Shown here: in pieces, positions 55,532-64,000 of the stretch
How the letters are laid out: the number at the start of each line of letters is the position of its first letter
How positions within the stretch are numbered: the first letter of the stretch is position 1
NCBI RefSeq assembly: GCF_001939115.1
Contig: NZ_MQTZ01000043.1
Location: forward strand, 1 to 64,000
Length of the DNA: 64,000 nt
Source of the DNA: Leptolyngbya sp. 'hensonii'
GTDB lineage: Bacteria; Cyanobacteriota; Cyanobacteriia; GCF-001939115
Direction: 5' to 3'
Notes under the pieces: generated by a model
The model's database searches: none
What the model saw: only the letters and a program-made list of their open reading frames with translations
Told to the model about the DNA's origin: nothing
Translations under genes and position numbers: made by a program

Positions 55532-56884
55532 ATGCCATCAATCTCTGACAATTTTTTGAGGGGCTTTCGTGGTGCATTTCTGGATTTTATCAATGACCCC
55601 TTTTATGGTTCTGAATTGGCCAATGTGCGCTACGTTCCAGATGGGTTACTGGTCTGTTCAGAGGGCATGATTCAGGCGTTCGGCCCTTATTCAGAACTGC
55701 AGGAAAAATATACCAAAATTCCGATTACGACCTGCCCTGGCCAGTTGATTATGCCAGGATTTATTGATACCCATATTCATTATGCTCAACTGGAAATGAT
55801 TGCCAGCTATGGCGAACAATTACTGGAGTGGCTGAATAAATATACATTTCCTGTGGAAGGAAAGTTCAAAGATCAGACCTATGCCAGCAAGATGGCCTCC
55901 CTATTTCTGGATGAATTATTGAAAAATGGCACGACAACTGCTCTGGTTTTTGCCACCGTTCATCCCGAATCGGTCGAGGCCTTTTTTGCAGAGGCCAGTC
56001 AGCGCAATTTGAGGATGATTGCAGGCAAAGTTTTGATGGATCGAAATGCGCCGGAGTTTTTAAGAGATACCCCCGATCGGGCCTATGAAGAGAGCAAACA
56101 CCTGATTCAGAAGTGGCATAAAAAGGGACGATTGCTGTATGCAGTTACCCCTCGATTTGCGATTACATCAACCCCAGAACAACTCCAGCTTGCGGGTAAA
56201 TTGTTGCAAGAATTCCCTGATGTTTATTTGCATACGCATCTGTCTGAAAATGTGAAAGAAGTGGCGGTGGTGGCAGAGCTGTTTCCTGAGAGCACTGGAT
56301 ATCTGGATGTGTACGATCGAGCAGGTTTGGTGGGGGAACGATCGGTCTTTGCCCATGGAGTGCAATTAACGGAACAGGAGTTTCAGCGCCTGTCTGAGGC
56401 AAAATCGGCCATCTCCTTTTGCCCCACCTCCAACTTGTTTTTAGGCAGTGGGCTGTTTAAGTTACACCGGGCCAAATCGGCGGCCTGTCCTGTCAAAGTG
56501 GGCCTGGGCACAGATGTGGGGGCGGGAACCAGTTTTTCCCTACTCCAAACGGCCAACGAAGCCTACAAGGTGGCTCAACTGCAGGGAGAAGCGCTTTCTG
56601 CGTTCAAAGCCTTATACTTGGCTACTCTGGGGGGGGCAAGAGCCCTGACGATCGACGACAAAATTGGCAACTTTGACGTTGGTAAAGAGGCAGATTTTGT
56701 TGTGCTGGATTTGCAGGCCACGCCCCTGATGGCTGTTCGAAATCAGGGTATGCCCGCCCCCTCCCTGGAAGCTCTGGCTGAACAGTTGTTTGGCCTGATT
56801 ATGCTGGGAGACGATCGGGCCATTCAGGCGACCTACGTGGCAGGGGAATTAGCGTATCAGCGCCCTAGTTCCAGCCTATCCTAG
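55532..56884 (+). CDS. guaD: Guanine deaminase
   Basis: 450 residues from ATG at 55532; an upstream start at 55490 adds 14 unconserved residues. Amidohydrolase metal site: PGFIDTHIHYAQ, HTHLSE, FAHGVQLT and GTDVGAGTSFS. EQLLEWLNKYTFPVEGKF is typical of guanine deaminases. It converts guanine to xanthine and ammonia in purine salvage or catabolism. The stop codon TAG at 56882-56884 belongs to the first unit of the adjacent 105-bp repeat array, so the last residues depend on that insertion. Confidence 0.93.
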   Translation: MPSISDNFLRGFRGAFLDFINDPFYGSELANVRYVPDGLLVCSEGMIQAFGPYSELQEKYTKIPITTCPGQLIMPGFIDTHIHYAQLEMIASYGEQLLEWLNKYTFPVEGKFKDQTYASKMASLFLDELLKNGTTTALVFATVHPESVEAFFAEASQRNLRMIAGKVLMDRNAPEFLRDTPDRAYEESKHLIQKWHKKGRLLYAVTPRFAITSTPEQLQLAGKLLQEFPDVYLHTHLSENVKEVAVVAELFPESTGYLDVYDRAGLVGERSVFAHGVQLTEQEFQRLSEAKSAISFCPTSNLFLGSGLFKLHRAKSAACPVKVGLGTDVGAGTSFSLLQTANEAYKVAQLQGEALSAFKALYLATLGGARALTIDDKIGNFDVGKEADFVVLDLQATPLMAVRNQGMPAPSLEALAEQLFGLIMLGDDRAIQATYVAGELAYQRPSSSLS

Positions 56885-57200
56885 TGGTCAGTCAATCAAT
56901 GATTGACGGGCAGCCAAAATCCAGGTTGTTGCTTGGGGTTAAATTTTGTGGGTCTTCGACCCACCAAAATTTTCCTGACGGAACACTAGTGGTCAGTCAA
57001 TCAATGATTGACGGGCAGCCAAAATCCAGGTTGTTGCTTGGGGTTAATTTTTGTGGGTCTTCGACCCACCAAAATTTTCCTGACGGAACACTAGTGGTCA
57101 GTCAATCAATGATTGACGGGCAGCCAAAATCCAGGTTGTTGCTTGGGGTTAATTTTTGCGGGTCTTCGACCCACCAAAATTTTCCTGACGGAACACTAGT
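56881..57200. mobile_element. Three tandem 105-bp MITE-like units between guaD and a Rieske gene
   Basis: Units begin at 56881, 56986 and 57091 and differ by only a couple of substitutions; a fourth CTAGT closes the array. Each has ends GTGGTCAGTCA and TGACGGAACAC (inverted, 9 of 11 matching) flanked by TA within CTAG, as in IS630/mariner-type elements. Inside are the dyad TCAATCA/TGATTGA and a long hairpin with loop TTC around GTGGGTC/GACCCAC. CTAG gives TAG on both strands, supplying the stop codons of both convergent neighbours. Confidence 0.85.
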
Positions 57201-58302
57201 TAGCCGTAAGACTGGCCTCCGGCAGAACCCGTACCAGATCTTCGATCGTCAGCCCCTGGCTATCCATCAGGTTTTGCAAAGCCAGCAGATTGTTGGTCCT
57301 GGTTTGCTCTACCTCACCGTGAGCCTTGAGGAAGGCAGCCATTTTCTTTCGCATTAAAATTCCGGGTTTATCCGTCATCATGTGTTCCTCTTTGGTCAGG
57401 CTGAGGGGAACGTCGTAGTCTGTAGTTTCCAGAATCCGTCTATCTTCTAAGGTCACAGCCCGATCGAAGGCAATGATAGCTTGAGTGCTGGTATCCGCTT
57501 CCGTGTCATTCCGCAAGCAAAACTGCACCATCTGGGAGACCCCATCAGCAATAGGGGTCATGGTGTTAACGATGATGTGCTCCAGACCATTGGGGTAAGC
57601 AATCCGGAGCCTGACTGTAAAGGGCAGGTACCAGACCATATCCAGAGTCCGCTCCGTTTGGGCCGAATCCATTTTCAGATTTTGCTGTTGCAGTTCCGGG
57701 TTGACCACACCCAGCACACTGTGAACCTGCAAGCCCCACTCTGTTTCTGTCAATTCCAGGGATGCGGGAGTGGGGTGGTCCTCGCTGCCAAAGGTGCCTG
57801 TGTGGACAAAAGTGGGATGGGCCATGTCCATTTCATTCTCCATCACCCGTAATCCGGCGCAATTCCAGGGTTCATAGAATTCGTGGATCAGACGATAGGC
57901 TGGATCGGCGGCCTCGGCAATCTCCGGAATCTCGGTGAGGGGCTCTCCCAGGCAGACCCAGACATAACCGTAGCGTGCTGAACAACGGAACGCCTCCACT
58001 TTATAACTGGGGGAAATGGGGCCTTCAGGGAGCTGGGGCACATGGACACAGTTGCCATGGCTGTCAAATTGCCAGCCATGATAAGGGCAGGTGATGCAGC
58101 CCTCCTCTACTTTACCGAGGGACAGTTTGGCCGATCGATGACAGCAACGATCGCGGGCAGCAGCGGGATTTCCCTCGGCATCAAGCCAGAGAACGATCGG
58201 TTGCCCCAGGAGTTGAAATGATTTCGGTCCACCCCGCAACTCATGGGCTGGCATGACGGGATACCAGAATCGTTGGAGGACAGGCTGTTTTGTTACCAGC
58301 AT
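57196..58302 (-). CDS. Rieske non-haem iron oxygenase
   Basis: 368 residues. Rieske 2Fe-2S centre at about 53-76: CCHRSAKLSLG then GCITCPYHGW (Cys-His, Cys-His ligands). Catalytic mononuclear iron motif in ENEMDMAHPTFVHTGTF (Asp-x2-His-x4-His type). Such two-domain oxygenases include pheophorbide a oxygenase-like and ring-hydroxylating alpha subunits; the substrate is unknown. No dedicated reductase is adjacent. The final stop codon lies in the terminal CTAG of the MITE-like array. Confidence 0.9.
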   Translation of the reverse strand: MLVTKQPVLQRFWYPVMPAHELRGGPKSFQLLGQPIVLWLDAEGNPAAARDRCCHRSAKLSLGKVEEGCITCPYHGWQFDSHGNCVHVPQLPEGPISPSYKVEAFRCSARYGYVWVCLGEPLTEIPEIAEAADPAYRLIHEFYEPWNCAGLRVMENEMDMAHPTFVHTGTFGSEDHPTPASLELTETEWGLQVHSVLGVVNPELQQQNLKMDSAQTERTLDMVWYLPFTVRLRIAYPNGLEHIIVNTMTPIADGVSQMVQFCLRNDTEADTSTQAIIAFDRAVTLEDRRILETTDYDVPLSLTKEEHMMTDKPGILMRKKMAAFLKAHGEVEQTRTNNLLALQNLMDSQGLTIEDLVRVLPEASLTAN

Positions 58303-58511
58303 AAATCTAGGCTCATCAATTGTATACAGTATACATTTGGACCAAAAAAGGGTTTTGTCACTTTAGATACAATCCTCCCTATCGTCACCACAGAGGTATC
58401 GCAGACTGCACTTTGGTCAGAGCCCGTTCCTTAGAATTTTGGGATCTGAACCGTTTGTTTTGGGATTAGAGCAGAACGGATCAGAGGGTTAACCCTTCCT
58501 ACATAACACCT

Positions 58512-59582
58512 ATGCTGCTAAAACAGGATATCTCCAAGTCACCGCTGTTTCTGGTGGCTCCCTTTTTCTTTCTGGGCACCTCCATGGTGGTCATGAAGGC
58601 GGTGATTCCCAACACGACACCGCTCTTCCTGGCTGGGTTTCGACTGGTGCCTGCTGGAATTCTGATTCTGGCCCTGACGCTGTTTTTGAAGTTACCTCAA
58701 CCGAAAACCTGGAAAGCATGGCTCTGGATTGCCCTGTTTTCTCTGGTGGATGGAGCCCTGTTTCAGGGGTTTCTCACCACTGGATTGGTGAGTACAGGGG
58801 CCGGTTTGGGAGCCGTGCTCATTGATGCTCAGCCCCTGGTTGTAGCAGTGCTGGCCCGGTTTCTCTTTGGGGATGTGATCGGGCTGTGGGGCTGGCTGGG
58901 GCTGGCGATCGGGCTGGCTGGTATTGGCCTCTGTGGGTTACCAGATCTATGGCTGATGCAGATTTTTAGTGGCAAAATCGATTTTCTCCAAAGTGGGATG
59001 TCTGCCTTCAGTTGGGAGGGGCTGCTCCAGAGTGGAGAACTGCTAATGTTGCTGGCAGCCCTTTCTATGTCTTTGGGCACCATTATCATCCGCTATGTCA
59101 AACAGCATGCAGATGCCGTTGTGGCTACAGGCTGGCACATGCTGCTGGGAGGCTTACCCCTGTTTGCCCTGTCTGCCCTGGGTGAGGCCAACCAGTGGAG
59201 CGATCTCAATCCCGGGGGATGGGTTTCTCTGGGTTATGCCACTCTATTTGGAACTGCATTGACCTACGGCATGTTCTTCTACCTGGCTTCAGTCGGGAAT
59301 CTCACCAGTGTCAGCTCCCTAATTTTTCTGACACCGGTCTTTGCCCTGCTATTCAGCAGCCTGTTTTTGGGGGAAACTCTGACTTCCTTCCAGTGGATCG
59401 GGGTAGGGTTGACCCTGATCAGTGTCTACCTGGTGATTCAGCGGCAGGAGATTGCCTCCCAGATAGCCAAGCTGTGGAGCCGGTTGAGCCCTCAGGCTGT
59501 CCAGATGGCTGCGGCAGAGGCAACTGAAGCAGCACGGGTTGAGGGGAACAGCGCTGATGCCCCTGTTTCGACAGAGGTCTAA
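58512..59582 (+). CDS. EamA/DMT family transporter
   Basis: 356 residues with about ten membrane segments in two EamA repeats: FFLGTSMVVMKAVIPNTTPL in the first and GWVSLGYATLFGTALTYGMF in the second, which ends with the Pro-containing TPVFALLFSSLFLGE. A soluble Ala/Glu-rich tail of about 40 residues follows. DMT transporters export metabolites or amino acids; the substrate is unknown. It is divergent from the Rieske gene with about 210 bp between them. Confidence 0.9.
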   Translation: MLLKQDISKSPLFLVAPFFFLGTSMVVMKAVIPNTTPLFLAGFRLVPAGILILALTLFLKLPQPKTWKAWLWIALFSLVDGALFQGFLTTGLVSTGAGLGAVLIDAQPLVVAVLARFLFGDVIGLWGWLGLAIGLAGIGLCGLPDLWLMQIFSGKIDFLQSGMSAFSWEGLLQSGELLMLLAALSMSLGTIIIRYVKQHADAVVATGWHMLLGGLPLFALSALGEANQWSDLNPGGWVSLGYATLFGTALTYGMFFYLASVGNLTSVSSLIFLTPVFALLFSSLFLGETLTSFQWIGVGLTLISVYLVIQRQEIASQIAKLWSRLSPQAVQMAAAEATEAARVEGNSADAPVSTEV

Positions 59583-59592
59583 AGGATGTTTG

Positions 59593-59676
59593 CCAGGGTT
59601 CTGGTGGTTAAAACCGGGACTCAATGACTCAGGTTTACCGATATGGCGGTCTCGGTTTTAGCAACCAGAACCCTGG
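59593..59676. repeat. 84-bp imperfect inverted repeat after the EamA gene
   Basis: CCAGGGTTCTGGT and ACCAGAACCCTGG are perfect 13-bp arms, extended by the near-matching TTAAAACCGGGAC and GTCTCGGTTTTAG. It begins 10 bp after the EamA stop. It may be a terminator or a palindromic element. The 480-bp gap to the HD gene contains no other gene. Confidence 0.65.
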
Positions 59677-59997
59677 TTCGGCTCCGCTTCCCGGACCAGC
59701 GTCGAAGGGAACTGTTGACTCACCAGAGCAGGATTCGCGTTGCTCAATTTGTTGATTTGAGGGGTGCGACGAACATCGGATCTGAAGCGTAGGCGCTTGC
59801 TTCCCGCCCCGCCCCCTCCCCGATGTTCCGCTCCAGGCTGCCTGGGGCTGGACATCCTGACTTCCAGTCTTGGTCATACAACATTAAGAAAGCATTAAAA
59901 AGCTGGTCTGATCCCGAAAATCCTGTAACACTGATTACAGTTTGAAATGGGGTCAGCTAAATAAAGACCCTAAAAATAAATCTCTATAGATACGTTG

Positions 59998-60031
59998 AAA
60001 GCCAGTTCTGGAGTTTCCAGGGCTGGCTTTT
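59998..60031. terminator. Hairpin terminator downstream of the HD gene
   Basis: AAAGCCAG and CTGGCTTT form the outer stem; CTGGA and TCCAG the inner one. It ends in TTTT on the plus strand and begins with AAA, so it may work in both directions. It lies 35 bp beyond the HD gene's stop. Confidence 0.7.
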
Positions 60032-60066
60032 GCCATAGGTCTTCCATTCCTCAGCCCACCCTGACC

Positions 60067-60726
60067 TTACGACCCCCCGCTTCCAAGCGGGGATAAAAGG
60101 CGAATTTCCTCTTCCAAGTTTTGGCGCGCGATCGCTTCCATCTGCTCGTACATCAACGGTGTGAAGTAAATCTGGGGACGCTGTAAAAAACTTTTTAGGA
60201 CCTGTTTTCGGGCCATTTGATAGCGGGCTTCTGGAACCCACCCATACTCCTGACGAATGGCCTGGGCATAGTCCCGGTATTCCTCAGGGTTGCTCCCTAA
60301 AATAGCCAAGTCAGCATCCAGTAAGACCTGGCCATCCCGGTCCCCAGTATCAGGGAGATGGGGTTTCGTCTGCAGAATCAGGTGGCCAATCCTTGCAATC
60401 ACCCGATCGGTCAGGCCCAGAGTTCGCAAAACAGTCACCGCATAGTCCCGACTCCGTTCTTCGTTATCCCCAACCTGGGTGTCATAGACAATATCGTGAA
60501 ACCAGGCTGCCAGTTGCACGATCTCCAGGTTAGGAGCATAGTCCTGCAAACAATCGATCATCTGCAGGACATGTCCGATGTGCTGCAAGGTGTGGTAAGA
60601 CCGATGGGGACTGGTGTATGCCTGTGCCAGGGCCTCAAATGCTGATTGAGCGGCTGTAGGGGAGACTCCAAACGATCGTAAAAGCTGCTGCCAGCGGTCT
60701 TCAAGCTTCGGTATGAGTGGATGCAT
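60067..60726 (-). CDS. HD-domain metal-dependent phosphohydrolase
   Basis: 219 residues from ATG at 60726, which has AGGTGG upstream; the longer frame to 60822 has no conserved N-terminus. The HD signature is visible: HRSYHTLQHIGHVLQMID, then the metal His-Asp in LAAWFHDIVYDTQVGDNEER and a later Asp in VLLDADLAILG. The family is annotated as predicted metal-dependent HD phosphohydrolases with nucleotide-like substrates; the exact one is unknown. Confidence 0.88.
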   Translation of the reverse strand: MHPLIPKLEDRWQQLLRSFGVSPTAAQSAFEALAQAYTSPHRSYHTLQHIGHVLQMIDCLQDYAPNLEIVQLAAWFHDIVYDTQVGDNEERSRDYAVTVLRTLGLTDRVIARIGHLILQTKPHLPDTGDRDGQVLLDADLAILGSNPEEYRDYAQAIRQEYGWVPEARYQMARKQVLKSFLQRPQIYFTPLMYEQMEAIARQNLEEEIRLLSPLGSGGS

Positions 60727-60882
60727 TAGAGAACCACCTGGCAGTTGCAAGGTATGTGATGATTCTGGCCCCAGACTCATTGACTCGCAAAAAACAATCA
60801 TTGGAGTGGCGATCGTCCTCATGCTATCAGCTCAGCTTATAGGAAATAGGGAAAAAGCTAATATCACATCCATGTAGATATG

Positions 60883-60910
60883 TTGCAATATTTCTAGAAT
60901 CTGTTACATT
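60883..60910 (+). promoter_or_regulatory. Possible promoter of the psb34-type gene
   Basis: TTGCAA and TACATT are spaced by 16 bp, about 45 bp upstream of the ATG. Fit to the sigma-70 consensus is moderate. Confidence 0.3.
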
Positions 60911-60954
60911 AGTTAACAGAGAGATGTAATTCACCCTATCACCCGGAGAGAGCC

Positions 60955-61122
60955 ATGAATACTATCAGCAACGAAGGTTTGACTAACATCTACGCTTCTG
61001 AGCCTTCCGTTTACTACGCCGAATATCCTTCCCAAGAGCAGCAGAACCGCTATCTCGTGCAAGGCGCGATCGCAACCCTGTTTGTCAGCCTGCTGATTCT
61101 GACTTCTCTGGCTGTGAGCTAA
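60955..61122 (+). CDS. psb34: Psb34 / Ssl1498-family light-harvesting-like small protein
   Basis: 55 residues with one C-terminal membrane helix. The soluble part contains YAEYPSQEQQNRYLVQGAIA, the conserved segment of the Ssl1498 family, and the helix is TLFVSLLILTSLAVS. Psb34 binds a photosystem II assembly intermediate and is thought to compete with or replace Hli proteins during PSII maturation. GGAGAG precedes the ATG by a few bases, and a terminator follows. The gene is isolated between an HD gene and a small conserved gene. Confidence 0.88.
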   Translation: MNTISNEGLTNIYASEPSVYYAEYPSQEQQNRYLVQGAIATLFVSLLILTSLAVS

Positions 61123-61170
61123 GTTTTCACTTGTGACGCATTGAGATCAAAGTTTCTCCTAATCATTTCA

Positions 61171-61194
61171 CCTCGGTTAACGCCGGGGTTTTTT
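61171..61194 (+). terminator. Intrinsic terminator after psb34
   Basis: CCTCGG and CCGGGG pair (one G-T wobble) around TTAACG, followed by six T. It ends the psb34 transcript about 50 bp past the stop. Confidence 0.8.
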
Positions 61195-61279
61195 GTTGCT
61201 TTTAACGGAGTCGTTTGAACCAATCAGGCATTCATCCCGATCTCTACCGGGATCCAAGATTTTTGGAGAACCGGCTTGA

Positions 61280-61570
<291 letters not shown>

Positions 61571-61603
61571 GCCTTTTGCACTTCGTGCCCCGATCGAAAA
61601 AGC

Positions 61604-61678
61604 TTACATACTTAGCCTAATGGAAAAGGCACTTGACTTAGGATCAAGCAATTGCAGGTTCAAATCCTGTAGTGTGAC
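61604..61678 (+). ncRNA. tRNA-like RNA with UAG in the anticodon position
   Basis: A canonical TPsiC arm is present: GCAGG, loop TTCAAAT, CCTGT (61654-61670). The anticodon arm is CTTGA, 7-nt loop CTTAGGA, TCAAG (61632-61648), with TAG at positions 34-36. A 5-nt variable loop and a D-like arm GCC/GGC with GG in its loop complete the shape. The acceptor stem TTACATA/AGTGTGA is imperfect, begins with T and has an A-A mismatch. UAG would read Leu, but Leu tRNAs have a long variable arm. Flanking AAAAAGCT (61597-61604) and AGCTTTTT (61685-61692) can pair, followed by a T run. It looks like a tRNA mimic rather than a decoding tRNA. Confidence 0.55.
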
Positions 61679-61682
61679 CCGA

Positions 61683-63338
<1,656 letters not shown>

Positions 63339-63348
63339 GGTTAGAATA

Positions 63349-63383
63349 GGGCATTACTCGTCGATCGATGGGTAATGCCCTTT
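63349..63383 (+). terminator. Intrinsic terminator after the TROVE-like gene
   Basis: GGGCATTAC and GTAATGCCC form a perfect 9-bp stem, followed by TTT. It is 11 bp after the stop codon. Confidence 0.85.
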
Positions 63384-63400
63384 CCATTGGTGCTCCTTAA

Positions 63401-63700
63401 CCCAGGAAAGAACTGTATGCTCCAAATACCAATATTTTCCAAACTCATCCAGACTAGACAATTGAGATTCTTGCTCCTGATCAAAATCAGAACAGAGTCA
63501 CGGGCAATATTCTGCATTATCTGAATTTTGGCTGTCCTTCAGGTTGGTTGATTGATCCAGAGAGCCGATCGCTGCTCATTTACTTACCCCACCAGCAACC
63601 TCTATTTTTTGAAGCTGTCCAGGAAGTCTTGCCCATCCCCGACCAGATGGCTGATTTCCACCTCACTGTTGGAGAATTATTTGGCTGGCTGCAGCTCTAG
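63401..63700 (+). pseudogene. Uma2 family pseudogene, C-terminal remnant with an amber codon
   Basis: One reading frame encodes the C-terminal half of a DUF820/Uma2 protein: TIEILAPDQNQNRVTGNILH, then GWLIDPESRSLLIYLPHQQP and FHLTVGELFGWLQL before a TAG. The amber TAG at 63455-63457 falls where relatives have Trp in PDWTIEILSPDQ, consistent with TGG to TAG. The N-terminal half and any start codon are missing. An intact relative is at 41161-41748. Confidence 0.75.
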
Positions 63701-63736
63701 GCTGTATTCTTGCTATCGCAGCCCTTTCGCTGAATT

Positions 63737-64000
63737 ATGGGTAATGTTCTGAACACCAGTTCTCCATTTCAAGGTAAAGTTATCGCAATTACTGGGGCAT
63801 CGGGCACTCTGGGACGGGCTCTGATCCGGGAACTGAGCGATCGGGGGGCCAGGGTGATTGGCCTAACCACTTCTGCGGAGGCTACGTTCGATCGCCCGAT
63901 CGAGGTGCTCCAGTGGCACCTGGGTCAGGAGGCTGAGTTGGGATCCCACCTGGAAACAGTGGATATTTTGATTCTGAACCACGGTATTAATGTGTACAGT
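63737..64000 (+). CDS. Short-chain dehydrogenase/reductase, N-terminal part (cut by window edge)
   Basis: 88 codons from ATG at 63737 to the right edge. Rossmann start KVIAITGASGTLGRALIREL has the TGxxGxLG cofactor loop, and VDILILNHGINVYS holds the NHG motif of the SDR family (NNAG position). Cofactor preference and substrate cannot be told; some cyanobacterial relatives are fused to a sterol-desaturase-like domain. Continues beyond the window. Confidence 0.85.
   Translation, partial: MGNVLNTSSPFQGKVIAITGASGTLGRALIRELSDRGARVIGLTTSAEATFDRPIEVLQWHLGQEAELGSHLETVDILILNHGINVYS

Noticed and set aside
56884-57357. 157-codon frame with three 35-residue repeats
   Set aside because: Generated by the 105-bp tandem units (a multiple of three) and continuing antisense into the Rieske gene.
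61604-61678. Ordinary tRNA-Leu(UAG)
   Set aside because: Leu tRNAs need a long variable arm; here it is 5 nt, the acceptor begins with T, has a mismatch, and the D arm is irregular.

Overview
The window reads as the chromosome of a cyanobacterium, most likely a filamentous Leptolyngbya-type lineage (the genus is inference). Evidence: the GCGATCGC palindrome (HIP1) is scattered throughout; photosynthesis and phylloquinone genes are present (psbP, a psb34-type gene, menC, menE); there are two FtsH paralogues of cyanobacterial type, an Sll1098-type EF-G, PEP-CTERM-type exported proteins, Uma2 family genes, a two-partner secretion locus with a CHAT protein, and many short palindromic intergenic repeats.

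Layout. 1-3.2 kb: 5' part of an FtsH2-type protease, then a chromosomal ParM-like actin with a ribbon-helix-helix/coiled-coil partner. 3.2-11.1 kb: acetyltransferase, STAS protein, menC-menE, an exported protein, a flavin reductase, a phage-type Dam-like protein with an altered catalytic motif, small cyanobacterial genes and a LysR regulator. 11.7-18.5 kb: maf, psbP, an anti-sigma kinase with an Rsb-type PP2C phosphatase, a NarL-type regulator, hisIE and hemL. 18.5-24.2 kb: a tightly packed minus-strand exopolysaccharide operon (Wzx-like flippase, methyltransferase, three glycosyltransferases). 24.3-32.9 kb: FtsH3-type protease, a class III adenylate cyclase, a YdeP-type molybdopterin oxidoreductase, an E1-like/unknown gene pair and a NADAR protein. 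33.2-40.1 kb: a PEP-CTERM protein, EF-G, a receiver-PAS-cyclase, and a CDF metal exporter with a DUF305 protein. 40.4-49.8 kb: a membrane protein, Uma2, and a CHAT-TpsB-TpsA block on the minus strand. 49.8-51.2 kb: a gene-free stretch packed with three kinds of palindromic element and a duplicated dyad. 51.2-60.8 kb: an exported protein, glutathione peroxidase, a DUF89/ARMT1 protein, an ArsC-like pair, guanine deaminase and a Rieske oxygenase separated by a 3x105-bp MITE-like array, an EamA transporter and an HD protein. 60.9-64 kb: a psb34-type gene, a small conserved gene, a tRNA-like RNA followed by a structured leader and a TROVE-like/vWA protein, an Uma2 pseudogene and the start of an SDR gene.

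Functional threads. Sensing and signalling is rich: two adenylate cyclases of the same catalytic type, a receiver-GAF-PP2C with its anti-sigma kinase plus a STAS antagonist elsewhere in the window, and NarL and LysR regulators. The most promising unexplained unit is at 61.6-63.3 kb. A tRNA-shaped RNA with a short variable loop, a non-standard D-arm and UAG in the anticodon position lies directly upstream, on the same strand, of a helical-repeat plus vWA protein resembling the Ro60/Rsr architecture. In bacteria, Ro proteins work with Y RNAs that can carry tRNA-like domains. Other leads are the chromosomal ParM/R-like pair, the E1-like pair, the cloverleaf-like element at 40.97 kb and the MITE array that supplies the stop codons of both flanking genes.
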